Shown piece by piece: positions 7,301 to 13,805 of a DNA stretch of 16,011 bases; the stretch's first letter is position 1, and the number at the start of each line of letters is the position of its first letter. The stretch covers positions 1 to 16,011 of the forward strand of contig JACDAP010000165.1 of assembly GCA_013695395.1 (NCBI GenBank), written 5' to 3'. Both the position numbers and the translations under genes were made by a program. Source of the stretch: Solirubrobacterales bacterium. GTDB taxonomy: Bacteria > Actinomycetota > Thermoleophilia > Solirubrobacterales > Solirubrobacteraceae. The notes beneath the pieces are model-generated. The model was not told the DNA's origin. It saw only the letters and a program-made list of their open reading frames with translations, and searched no databases.

Positions 7301-7362
7301 TGGGGTGCGGGACTTGAACCTATATACCCGTGGGCCCGCGGCCCATCCATCGGCGCACCCCA
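7301..7362 (-). other. Structured tRNA-like leader upstream of sodA
   Basis: On the minus strand a perfect 9-bp stem, TGGGGTGCG with CGCACCCCA, closes a 62-nt element. Inside it are a 6-bp hairpin TGGGCC/GGCCCA with a 3-nt loop (7331-7345) and the T-loop-like string GGTTCAAGTCC just before the 3' arm. This resembles the 3' half of a tRNA ending in discriminator A. It is too short for a tRNA and lacks a proper anticodon arm and T stem. It may be a leader structure, an operator or a decayed tRNA. Confidence 0.4.
7321..7329 (-). promoter_or_regulatory. Possible sodA -10 region
   Basis: The minus strand reads GGGTATATA here. This contains TATATA for a housekeeping sigma or GGGTAT for a sigma-B/SigF-type factor. 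Either would give a leader of about 30 nt carrying the GGAG ribosome site. No convincing -35 hexamer is seen for either. Confidence 0.35.
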
Positions 7363-7380
7363 GGCGCGCGGGTGCGCGGG

Positions 7381-7386
7381 TAGCCT
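7381..7386 (+). promoter_or_regulatory. proS -10 box, leaderless
   Basis: TAGCCT ends 9 nt before the proS ATG, and there is no Shine-Dalgarno in between. No clear -35 hexamer is visible. Transcription probably begins at or very near the start codon. Confidence 0.4.
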
Positions 7387-7395
7387 TCGCGCCAC

Positions 7396-9069
7396 ATGCG
7401 CCTGTCCTCGCTGCTGCTGCCCACCGAACGCGAGCCCCCGTCCGACGCGGAGGCGCTCTCCCACAAGCTGATGGTGCGCGCCGGGCTCATCCGTCAGGTC
7501 GGTGCCGGGCTCTGGAGCTGGATGCCCGCCGGCTGGCGGATCCACCAGAACGTGGTCGGGGTGATCCGCTCGGAGATGGACGCGATCGGGGCCCAGGAGC
7601 TGCTCATGCCCACGATCACCCCCGCCGAGCTGTGGAAGCGGTCCGGGCGTTACGACTCGGTCGACGCGGAGCTCTTCCGCTTCCAGGACCGCAAGGGCGC
7701 GGACATGATCCTCGCGATGAGTCACGAGGAGACGCTCACCTTCCACATCGCCCACATCGTCCGCTCGTATCGGCAGCTGCCGCTGCAGCTCTACCACTTC
7801 CAGACCAAGGGCCGGGACGAGGCGCGGCCGCGCGCCGGGCTGCTGCGCACGCGCGAGTTCATCATGAAGGACGCCTACTCCTTCGACCGCGACGAAGCGG
7901 GGCTGGACGTCGCCTACGAGGCCCAGCGCGCCGCCTACCACCGCATCTTCGCGCGCTGCGGCCTCGAGTTCTACGAGTGCGAGTCGGACGTCGGGATGAT
8001 GGGCGGTTCGGGCGCCCACGAGTTCATGGCCCCCTGCGCCGCTGGGGAGAATGACGTCGCGCTCGCGCCCGGGTACGCGGCCAACGTCGAGGTCGCGAGC
8101 GCCGACCCGCAGACCGTCCCGCCGCTGCGGGAGGACCTTCACGGCGAGCTGCACACTCCGGGCCAGAGCACGATCGAGGCGCTCGCCGCGGGCCTCGACG
8201 TTTCGGCCGGGAACCTGCTGAAGGCGTTCCCGATCGTCACCGAGAGCCGGGGCCTCACGATGCTGTTCCTGCGGGGCGACCACCGCGTGAACGAGGTCAA
8301 GCTCGCCACGCAGCTCGGCGAGCCGTTCCGCCCGGCCACCGAGGAGGAGCTCACCGCGGCCGGCCAGGTGCCCGGCTACCTGGGGCCGAACCCGGACCTC
8401 CCGAGCCTGTACGACGCCGCGCTCCTCCCCGGCCGCTACGTCGCGGGCGGCGGGCGCCCGGACACGCATGTCGTCGTCTCGCTCGAGGTGGGGCGTCGGA
8501 TCGACGTCCGGACGGTCGAGGCGGGCGACACGATCGACGGCACGCCCATCACCATCGAGCCGGCGATCGAGATCGGCAACATCTTCAAGCTCGGCACCCG
8601 CTACTCAGAGCCGATGGGCGCCAACTACCTCGACCAGGACGGCAAGAGCCGTCCGATCGTCATGGGCTCCTACGGCATCGGGCCGGCCCGCGTGGCCGCC
8701 GCCGTCGCCGAGCAGCAGGGCGATGAGCGCGGCATCTCCTGGCCGCGCGAGCTCGCGCCCTGGGACGTCGAGCTCGTCGCCATCGGCAAGTCCGGCACGC
8801 CGGAACGCGAGGCCGCTGACCGGCTCTACGAGCAGCTCGCCGCCAGCCCGCTCGACGTGCTCTACGACGACCGCGACGCCAAGCCGGGGGAGAAGTTCGC
8901 CGACGCCGAGCTGCTCGGCGTGCCGCTGCGGCTCACGCTCGGCAAGCGCTCGCTCGACTCCGGGCGCGTGGAGGCGCAGCGCCGCCGCGGCCTCCAGGAC
9001 GTCGAGGACGGCATCGCGCTTTCCGATGCGGCCGCTCAGGCGGAGGCCCTGTGGCGCGAGCTTCCGTAG
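7396..9069 (+). CDS. proS: Prolyl-tRNA synthetase, bacterial type with editing domain
   Basis: A class II aminoacyl-tRNA synthetase that charges tRNA-Pro; 557 residues, close to the 572 of E. coli. Motif 1 lies around residues 55-76. Motif 2 is around 132-165, with the diagnostic [24 protein letters not shown] region. Motif 3 contains [18 protein letters not shown]. Between motifs 2 and 3, roughly residues 225-385, lies the YbaK-like insertion that hydrolyses mischarged alanyl-tRNA-Pro, with LLKAFPIV probably holding its key lysine. A C-terminal anticodon-binding domain follows. The next gene starts inside its last codons, suggesting a shared transcript. Confidence 0.97.
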   Translation: MRLSSLLLPTEREPPSDAEALSHKLMVRAGLIRQVGAGLWSWMPAGWRIHQNVVGVIRSEMDAIGAQELLMPTITPAELWKRSGRYDSVDAELFRFQDRKGADMILAMSHEETLTFHIAHIVRSYRQLPLQLYHFQTKGRDEARPRAGLLRTREFIMKDAYSFDRDEAGLDVAYEAQRAAYHRIFARCGLEFYECESDVGMMGGSGAHEFMAPCAAGENDVALAPGYAANVEVASADPQTVPPLREDLHGELHTPGQSTIEALAAGLDVSAGNLLKAFPIVTESRGLTMLFLRGDHRVNEVKLATQLGEPFRPATEEELTAAGQVPGYLGPNPDLPSLYDAALLPGRYVAGGGRPDTHVVVSLEVGRRIDVRTVEAGDTIDGTPITIEPAIEIGNIFKLGTRYSEPMGANYLDQDGKSRPIVMGSYGIGPARVAAAVAEQQGDERGISWPRELAPWDVELVAIGKSGTPEREAADRLYEQLAASPLDVLYDDRDAKPGEKFADAELLGVPLRLTLGKRSLDSGRVEAQRRRGLQDVEDGIALSDAAAQAEALWRELP

Positions 9070-9869
9070 GCCCGCCCGACGGCGAGGACCGCGGCGGGCG
9101 CCGCGGGATGCTCGACCGGCTCGAGGCGAGCTCCCTGCTGCCGGAGGAGACCGCTGAGGACCGGGCGGCGCGCGAGGCGCTCGGTCCCAAACCGGGCCGC
9201 GAGGCGCCGGTGTCCGAGCGGGCGGCGCACGCCCGCGAGCGCACGCGGCTCACCTTCCGGCGGCTCTCCGGGCTCGACCGCTCCGGCCCACCCCCGGCGC
9301 AGACGCTCTACGGCGCACCGCTCAACGTCTGGACGATTCCGAACGTGATCGGGATGGTCCGCGCGATCATCATCCCGATCTTCCTGGTCCTGGCGATCTC
9401 CTCCGACAGCGGGACCGACGCGCTGCCCGCCGCCCTCTTCCTGCTCTGCGCCGTCGGTGACTACGCCGACGGGATCACCGCGCGAATCACCGGCCAGTTC
9501 TCGCGGTTCGGTGCGCTGATGGACCCGATCGTCGACCGCTGCCTCGTGCTCGCGGGCGTCGCGGTCGTCATCGTGCACGACCTGTTGCCGCTGTGGGCGC
9601 TTCTGCTGCTCGTCGTGCGTGAGCTCTACGTGCTCTACAACGGCCGCGTCGCGATCAAGGCCAAGCTCGACCTCAAGATCAACTGGCCCGGGCGCCTGGC
9701 CGTCTTCCCCGTCATGGCCTCGCTTTTCAGTGCGATCGCGGGGCTGCGGACGACCGCCGAGGTCCTGCTCTACCTGGGCCTCGGGCTCTCCTACTACGCC
9801 GCGTTCCTGTATCGCCGCGACGGCCGCCTGCAACTCGCAGCCCGCGCCGCACCCTCAAGCTCGCGTTGA
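9051..9869 (+). CDS. CDP-alcohol phosphatidyltransferase family membrane protein
   Basis: A 272-residue integral membrane enzyme that should transfer a phosphatidyl group from CDP-diacylglycerol to an alcohol. The family motif D-x2-DG-x2-AR-x8-G-x3-D-x3-D is complete: D137, D140, G141, A144, R145, G154, D158, D162. Several hydrophobic helices follow from about residue 95. Its general layout resembles PgsA (phosphatidylglycerophosphate synthase), but the acceptor cannot be fixed. The usual GKxKT-like segment of PgsA is not obvious. The first 90 or so residues are a charged cytoplasmic extension not typical of the family. Start: GTG at 9051 with GGAGG 4 nt upstream, overlapping proS by 19 nt; ATG at 9108 is the alternative. 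Confidence 0.9.
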   Translation: MARASVGPPDGEDRGGRRGMLDRLEASSLLPEETAEDRAAREALGPKPGREAPVSERAAHARERTRLTFRRLSGLDRSGPPPAQTLYGAPLNVWTIPNVIGMVRAIIIPIFLVLAISSDSGTDALPAALFLLCAVGDYADGITARITGQFSRFGALMDPIVDRCLVLAGVAVVIVHDLLPLWALLLLVVRELYVLYNGRVAIKAKLDLKINWPGRLAVFPVMASLFSAIAGLRTTAEVLLYLGLGLSYYAAFLYRRDGRLQLAARAAPSSSR

Positions 9870-9872
9870 GGG
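9852..9872. terminator. Small hairpin over the stop codon of the phosphatidyltransferase gene
   Basis: CCCTCAA (9852-9858) pairs with TTGAGGG (9866-9872) across a 7-nt loop, spanning the TGA at 9867-9869. No T-run follows. It could be a weak terminator before the rsiG promoter or an operator for it. Confidence 0.3.
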
Positions 9873-9885
9873 CGAGGATCGCTGG

Positions 9886-9891
9886 TAGCAT
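9886..9891 (+). promoter_or_regulatory. rsiG operon -10 box, leaderless
   Basis: TAGCAT ends 8 nt before the rsiG ATG at 9900. No Shine-Dalgarno lies between them. A weak -35-like GCGTTG (9863-9868) is at 17 nt spacing. It would start the transcript of the five-gene operon at about the first codon. Confidence 0.5.
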
Positions 9892-9899
9892 CGCGCGCC

Positions 9900-10157
9900 A
9901 TGGACACGTTCCCGGACCTGGGTTCCCTGAGCGACCAGGAGCTCAAGGACCTCATTCAGCAGCTCACCGAGGAGGAGATCGACATCTCCTACAAGCGCCG
10001 CATCCTGCACGGCAAGATCGACATCCTGCGCGCTGAGCTGGTCAACCGCCTGCGCAAGAAGCACGAGGGCGGCGAGGATGTCATCACCGGCGCCGACGTC
10101 CAGAAGCTCACCGACATCCTCGCGGGCCGCGCCGGCGGGGACCCAACCGACGGCTGA
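9900..10157 (+). CDS. rsiG: RsiG-family c-di-GMP-binding anti-sigma factor (single motif)
   Basis: An 85-residue, almost fully helical protein. In Streptomyces, RsiG with bound c-di-GMP holds the sporulation/motility-type sigma factor WhiG inactive. It uses two copies of the signature E(X)3S(X)2R(X)3Q(X)3D on an antiparallel helical pair. Here one copy is seen with exact spacing: E26, S30, R33, H37, D41, with His in place of Gln. One copy fits the single-motif homodimeric type described from Rubrobacter. The basic helix that follows (RAELVNRLRKKH, 44-55) would continue the coiled coil. The gene heads an operon with garA and ftsR homologues and has a leaderless promoter. Its sigma partner is not in the window. 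Family assignment rests on motif and length. Confidence 0.75.
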   Translation: MDTFPDLGSLSDQELKDLIQQLTEEEIDISYKRRILHGKIDILRAELVNRLRKKHEGGEDVITGADVQKLTDILAGRAGGDPTDG

Positions 10158-10167
10158 GGGGCATCCC

Positions 10168-10644
10168 GTGGCCCTCCACTGCCCCGAATGCGGCTTCACG
10201 AACGCCGAGGGCTCGAACTACTGCCAGCGCTGCGGATCGTTCATCGGACAGCAGGAGGCCCCGTCGGCCGACAGCCAGACCGCGACGTACCGCGTCGGTG
10301 AGACCGGCGATTTCATCCCGGTCGACGTCAACGCTGTCGTCGACGCCAAAGGCGCGGCGCTCGTCATCCGCTCCGGCGGCGGGCGGACCGGTGAGTCCTT
10401 CCCGCTCGAGGGCGATCGGCAGACCATCGGCCGCCGCCCCGACGCGGACATCTTCCTCGACGACGTGACGGTCTCGCGGGACCACGCCATGCTCGTCCAC
10501 CGCTCCGACGAGTGGTACCTCGACGATCTCGGCTCGCTCAACGGCACCTACGTCAACCGGCAGCGGATCGACTCCCACCGGCTCGACGACGGCGACGAGA
10601 TGCAGGTCGGCAAGTACAAGCTCACGTTCCTCTCCCGCGGATGA
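10168..10644 (+). CDS. garA: GarA/OdhI-type FHA protein with N-terminal zinc ribbon
   Basis: A 158-residue protein. Residues 1-25 form a zinc ribbon (C5, C8, C19, C22). Residues 63-157 form an FHA domain very like mycobacterial GarA and corynebacterial OdhI, sharing blocks such as DADIFLDDVTVSR and GSLNGTYVN. The phosphothreonine-binding residues R89, S103 and N125 are in place. GarA/OdhI inhibits 2-oxoglutarate dehydrogenase and alters glutamate metabolism. It is switched off when a Ser/Thr kinase phosphorylates an N-terminal threonine that then binds its own FHA domain. Here SQTATYR (36-42) may play the part of the ETTSVFR phospho-motif. GTG at 10168 with GAGGGG 6 nt upstream fits the N-terminal cysteines; the frame is open further upstream. 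It lies 10 nt after rsiG and overlaps ftsR by 4 nt. Confidence 0.85.
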   Translation: MALHCPECGFTNAEGSNYCQRCGSFIGQQEAPSADSQTATYRVGETGDFIPVDVNAVVDAKGAALVIRSGGGRTGESFPLEGDRQTIGRRPDADIFLDDVTVSRDHAMLVHRSDEWYLDDLGSLNGTYVNRQRIDSHRLDDGDEMQVGKYKLTFLSRG

Positions 10645-11417
10645 CCGAGCAGGTCGACCAGTCGCCCGCGATCGGTCTTCGGCGCCCGGGCGGCTCCCGC
10701 GCGCGCGGCAAGGCGATGACGATCGGCTCGGTCTGCAAGTCGCTCGCGCAGGAGTTCCCGGACATCACGATCTCCAAGATCCGCTACCTGGAGGATCAGA
10801 AGCTCCTCACGCCGCGGCGCACCCCCGGCGGGTACCGGCTCTACTCAGCCGAGGACGTGCAGCGCCTGCGCACGATCCTGCGGTTGCAGCGCGACGAGTT
10901 CCTGCCCCTCCGGATCATCCGCTCCGAGCTGGCCGGCGGCGCCGACCGCGAGGGGCGTGACCAGGTGCCGCAGGAGAGCGAGGCCGACATCGAGACCCGC
11001 CGCCGTCGTCGCGCGAGCGTCTCGGTCAGGGAGAGTGGCGCGCTCTTTTCGCTCGAGGAGGTTGTCGAAGAGACCCGTGCCGAGCCGAAGATGATCGCCG
11101 AGCTCGAGGAGTTCGGGGTGATCAAGGGAGATCCCCGCGGCGGCACCGTCTACTACGACGAGACCGATCGGGAGATCGTGCGGACCGCCGCTCAGCTCGC
11201 CCGCTACGGGGTCGGCGGGCGCAACCTGCGTGCCTTCCGCACCTCGGCCGACCGGGAGGCGGCGCTGTTGCAGCAGATCCTCGCGCCGGCGCTGCGCTCG
11301 CACAACGCGGAGCGCCGCCGCGAGGCCGTCGAGACCCTGGAGAACCTCGCCGCGGTGACCACCCACCTCAAGCACCTGCTGCTCATCCGCGACCTACGCC
11401 GGTTCGCGGGCCCGTGA
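10641..11417 (+). CDS. ftsR: FtsR-type MerR family transcriptional regulator
   Basis: A 258-residue regulator with a MerR-type winged helix at about residues 26-95. It shows FPDITISKIRYLEDQKLL, then PGGYRLYSAEDVQRLR, and RDEFLPLRIIRSEL. This matches FtsR of Corynebacterium (Rv1828 in M. tuberculosis), which activates ftsZ and lies next to the odhI/garA gene there, as here. A variable Arg/Glu-rich linker (about 98-135) leads to a second helical domain that begins with SLEEVVEETRAE and reads like another winged-helix-type module. The ATG overlaps the garA stop (ATGA), and the 25 residues before the helix-turn-helix are basic. Its targets in this organism are unknown. Confidence 0.85.
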   Translation: MTEQVDQSPAIGLRRPGGSRARGKAMTIGSVCKSLAQEFPDITISKIRYLEDQKLLTPRRTPGGYRLYSAEDVQRLRTILRLQRDEFLPLRIIRSELAGGADREGRDQVPQESEADIETRRRRRASVSVRESGALFSLEEVVEETRAEPKMIAELEEFGVIKGDPRGGTVYYDETDREIVRTAAQLARYGVGGRNLRAFRTSADREAALLQQILAPALRSHNAERRREAVETLENLAAVTTHLKHLLLIRDLRRFAGP

Positions 11418-11953
11418 GCGCCCCGGTCGACCTGGCGGCGTTCGTCCGCGACATTCCGGACTTCCCCAAGCCGGGGATCGTCTTCAAGGACATCACGCCG
11501 ATCATGTCCGACGCGGCGGCGCTCGACCATGCGGTGGGGGCGCTCGCCGACCACGCCCGCGAGACCCACGGGCAGGTCGACGTGGTGATCGCGGCCGAGG
11601 CCCGTGGCTTCCTGCTCGGACCGGCCGTGGCGCGCGAGCTCGGCGCCGGCTTCGTGCTCGCCCGCAAGCCGGGCAAGCTCCCCTGGTCGACGGTTCGCGC
11701 CGAATACCAGCTCGAGTACGGCTCGGACGCGCTGGAGCTCCACGACGACGCGATCACAGGCGGGGCGCGGGTCCTGGTCCACGACGACCTGCTCGCCACC
11801 GGCGGGACGGCGCGCGCGCTCTGCTCCCTCGTCGAGCAGAGCGGCGGCGGCGTGCTCGGCTGCTCGTTCCTGATCGAGCTCGCGTTCCTGCCGGGCCGCG
11901 CCGCGCTCGAGGGCTACGACGTGCACGCCCTCCTCGCCTACGACGCCGAGTGA
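11414..11953 (+). CDS. apt: Adenine phosphoribosyltransferase
   Basis: A 179-residue type I phosphoribosyltransferase that makes AMP from adenine and PRPP (purine salvage, cytoplasm). The opening VRDIPDFPKPGIVFKDITP is typical of Apt. EARGFLLG (62-69), the flexible-loop motif RKPGKLP (84-90) and the PRPP-binding VLVHDDLLATGGTA (120-133, with D124/D125) are all present. GTG start overlaps the ftsR stop by 4 nt, and the gene overlaps the next one in the same way. Translational coupling to a regulator gene suggests constant co-expression. Confidence 0.95.
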   Translation: MSAPVDLAAFVRDIPDFPKPGIVFKDITPIMSDAAALDHAVGALADHARETHGQVDVVIAAEARGFLLGPAVARELGAGFVLARKPGKLPWSTVRAEYQLEYGSDALELHDDAITGGARVLVHDDLLATGGTARALCSLVEQSGGGVLGCSFLIELAFLPGRAALEGYDVHALLAYDAE

Positions 11954-12381
11954 AGGTCTCCCGCTCCCGCACCGTCGCGGCTGCGCCCCCGGACGTGTGG
12001 GCGATCGTCGGCGACCCCGGGCAGCTCGCCCGCTGGTGGCCGCGGGTCGAGCGCGTCGAGTCGGTGGACGCCGCCGGCTTCACGGAGGTCTACAAGACGA
12101 CCAAGGGCCGGACCGTCCGGGCCGACTTCCGGATCGCCGCGCTCGAGGACGAGCAGGAGATCCGGGTCGTCCAGCAGCTCGAGGGCACGCCCTTCGAGCG
12201 GATCTTCTCCAAGGCGAGCAAACGCTGCGTCGTGGCGCCCGTCGAGGGGGGCGGGACGAAGCTGACCGTGGAACTCGACCAGACGCCGTCGGGCATGGCC
12301 CGGTTCGGCGGCTTCATGGTCCGCGGTGCGATGCGCAAGCAGCTCGACCAGGGCCTCGACGCTCTGGCCGAGCTGCTTTGA
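11950..12381 (+). CDS. SRPBCC (START-like) family protein
   Basis: A 143-residue protein of the SRPBCC/polyketide cyclase-dehydrase-like superfamily, a helix-grip fold with a deep hydrophobic pocket. The N-terminus (SRSRTVAAAPPDVWAIVGDP, then ARWWPRVERVE) and the alternating strands up to the long C-terminal helix (RKQLDQGLDALAEL) are typical. The ligand is unknown. GTG start overlaps the apt stop by 4 nt. It is the last gene of the rsiG operon and ends 7 nt from the convergent HTH/RskA-like gene. Confidence 0.8.
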   Translation: MKVSRSRTVAAAPPDVWAIVGDPGQLARWWPRVERVESVDAAGFTEVYKTTKGRTVRADFRIAALEDEQEIRVVQQLEGTPFERIFSKASKRCVVAPVEGGGTKLTVELDQTPSGMARFGGFMVRGAMRKQLDQGLDALAELL

Positions 12382-12388
12382 GCGCCCG

Positions 12389-13339
12389 CTAGCTCTGCTT
12401 GATTCCCCCGCGGAGCACGATGCTCCCCGGTGCGCTGGGGGACTCGCTCTTCTCGCGTGTGACGATGATCGAGTCGTACTGGTCGGAGCCTTCGGGCAGC
12501 GCCGGGATCGCGCCGGCCAGCCGCTTGGAATCCTTGTCGTAGGTGGCGAAGCCGATCGGCAGCGCGTCGGCCTTGCCCGATCCCTTCGTCAACCAGACGA
12601 AGTACATGTTCGACGCGGGCAGCCCCTCGGCCAGGAACGAGAAGCCGCCCTCGGCGAGCAGCGCGTACCCGAGCGCCTTGGAGTCCTTGTTCGGCGGCTC
12701 GAGGTTGATCTGCTGCTGGGGGAAGTCCGTGCCCGCCACCGAGGTCGCCCCGCTCGCCCCGCTCGCCCCGGAGCTCTGCCCGGTGGAGGAGCTCGCGCCC
12801 TGGGTGACCGGGTCGGCGGGGTCGTCGTCGCCGCCGCGGACCAGCAGGAACACGCCGAGGACGATCACGATGCCGACGGCGCCGAGCACGAGCACGCCGC
12901 CGAGCCGCGATGAGCTCTGCTGGCGCTCACGGGCGACGGCACGCTCCTCGAGCGCGCCGAAGGCCTCCGCAACCTCGGTTGGCTCGGCGGGGATCTCGGG
13001 CAGCGCGTCTCCGCCGATCGGCCGCAGCTCCGCGCTCACGCCGCGGGCCCAGGCGCGCCCCGGGGCGGAGAGCTCGAGGAACGAGCGGGTCGAGGCTCGC
13101 TCGGACGCGGTCTGCTGGAGCAGGAGGTGGTCGGCCAGCTCGTCCTGGCGGGCGGAGTCGAGCTCCGCGGCACCCCTGATATCCGCGCCGAGTGCGTCGA
13201 GCGCGTCGAGCGCGCGCTCGCGCACGCTCGTGGCGTCCAGGCGCAGGAGCGTGGCGATGTCCTCGTAGGTCTTGCCCTGCTTGAGCAGGAGCTGGAGGAC
13301 CGCCTTCTGATCCGGGGCGAGCGTGTCGAATGCTGGCAT
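12389..13339 (-). CDS. Membrane protein with sigma-region-4-like HTH and RskA-like domain
   Basis: A 316-residue single-pass membrane protein. Residues 8-50 read as a sigma-70 region 4-type helix-turn-helix (APDQKAVLQLLLKQGKTYEDIATLL). A helical segment (60-140) follows, then a transmembrane helix (about 146-168), a Ser/Gly/Ala linker (180-203) and an extracytoplasmic domain (205-316). That last domain resembles the C-terminal domain of RskA-type anti-sigma factors: YFVWLTKGSGK, GFATYD, IIVTREKSESPSAPGSIVLRGGI. No zinc-binding anti-sigma domain is seen; the HTH takes its place. It could be a membrane-bound transcription regulator or an unusual anti-sigma. No ECF sigma gene is adjacent. A -10-like box lies 8 nt before the ATG, so it is probably leaderless. 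Confidence 0.75.
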   Translation of the reverse strand: MPAFDTLAPDQKAVLQLLLKQGKTYEDIATLLRLDATSVRERALDALDALGADIRGAAELDSARQDELADHLLLQQTASERASTRSFLELSAPGRAWARGVSAELRPIGGDALPEIPAEPTEVAEAFGALEERAVARERQQSSSRLGGVLVLGAVGIVIVLGVFLLVRGGDDDPADPVTQGASSSTGQSSGASGASGATSVAGTDFPQQQINLEPPNKDSKALGYALLAEGGFSFLAEGLPASNMYFVWLTKGSGKADALPIGFATYDKDSKRLAGAIPALPEGSDQYDSIIVTREKSESPSAPGSIVLRGGIKQS

Positions 13340-13347
13340 CGCCCGTC

Positions 13348-13353
13348 AGCCTA
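13348..13353 (-). promoter_or_regulatory. -10 box for the HTH/RskA-like gene, leaderless
   Basis: TAGGCT on the minus strand ends 8 nt before the ATG at 13339. The intervening GACGGGCG is not a usable Shine-Dalgarno at that distance. No clear -35 is seen. The divergent thioesterase promoter lies 34 nt away. Confidence 0.4.
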
Positions 13354-13386
13354 ACGAGCGGCACCGAGACAGGCGCCCAGAGCACA

Positions 13387-13392
13387 TATGGT
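13387..13392 (+). promoter_or_regulatory. Thioesterase -10 box, leaderless
   Basis: TATGGT ends 7 nt before the ATG at 13400. It overlaps an earlier in-frame ATG (13388-13390), which therefore is probably promoter and not coding. No Shine-Dalgarno precedes either ATG. Confidence 0.45.
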
Positions 13393-13399
13393 CTTCACA

Positions 13400-13801
13400 A
13401 TGCAGTCGCTGATCCCGATCGAGCAGACCTTCGACGCGCTCTACGGGCTGGAGATCCTCTCCCACGGGCCTCAGGAGGCACGGGCCCAGGTCGTCGTCCG
13501 TGACGCCGTCAAGCAGCCGATGGGCCTTGTGCACGGCGGCGTCTACGCCTCGATCGCCGAGTCGCTGACTTCGATGGCCACCGCGCAGGCCGTCTACCCC
13601 GACGGGATGAGCGCCCAGGGCCTCTCCAATCAGACGAGCTTCCTGCGCCCGATCTTCGAGGGAACGATCCACGCGGTCGCCCGCCGACGCCACCGCGGAC
13701 GCACCACCTGGGTCTGGGAGGTCGAGATCACCGACGACGAGGACCGCCTGTGCGCGCTCGTGCGGATGACGATCGCCGTGCGCGAGCTGCCGGACACCTG
13801 A
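13400..13801 (+). CDS. PaaI-type hotdog-fold acyl-CoA thioesterase
   Basis: A 133-residue single hotdog-domain protein of the PaaI/MenI/EntH type, which hydrolyses acyl-CoA thioesters in the cytoplasm. The signature LVHGGVYASIAESL holds H45, G46 and G47 and the likely catalytic E54 (numbered from the ATG at 13400). The C-terminal strands (VWEVEITDDEDRLCALVRMTIAV) are typical. Candidate substrates include 1,4-dihydroxy-2-naphthoyl-CoA of menaquinone synthesis or aryl acyl-CoAs, but the sequence does not decide. I prefer ATG 13400 to ATG 13388 because a -10 box covers the latter. It ends 63 nt before csbD, which has its own promoter. Confidence 0.85.
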   Translation: MQSLIPIEQTFDALYGLEILSHGPQEARAQVVVRDAVKQPMGLVHGGVYASIAESLTSMATAQAVYPDGMSAQGLSNQTSFLRPIFEGTIHAVARRRHRGRTTWVWEVEITDDEDRLCALVRMTIAVRELPDT

Positions 13802-13805
13802 GACG

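Noticed and set aside
7301..7362. A complete functional tRNA gene.
   Set aside because: Only about 62 nt, without a proper anticodon arm and with a poor T stem. Kept only as a tRNA-like structure.
6679..8469. A 596-codon open frame on the minus strand ending with superoxide dismutase, as if a fusion protein.
   Set aside because: Everything upstream of 7284 is antisense to proS, with Arg/Gly/Val-rich nonsense content. sodA has its own ATG with a GGAG ribosome site.
10078..10644. A longer start for the FHA protein at 10078.
   Set aside because: The extra 30 residues overlap rsiG and are Ser/Pro/Ala-rich. GTG at 10168 has a GAGGGG ribosome site and begins just before the zinc-ribbon cysteines.
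10512..11417. A longer start for the MerR regulator at 10512.
   Set aside because: The added 43 residues are Arg/Pro-rich shadow of the FHA gene. The ATG at 10641 overlaps the preceding stop, as in the rest of the operon.
13388..13801. The first ATG of the thioesterase frame at 13388.
   Set aside because: It lies within a TATGGT -10 box placed exactly for a leaderless start at 13400, and adds only MVFT before the normal N-terminus. It is not fully excluded.
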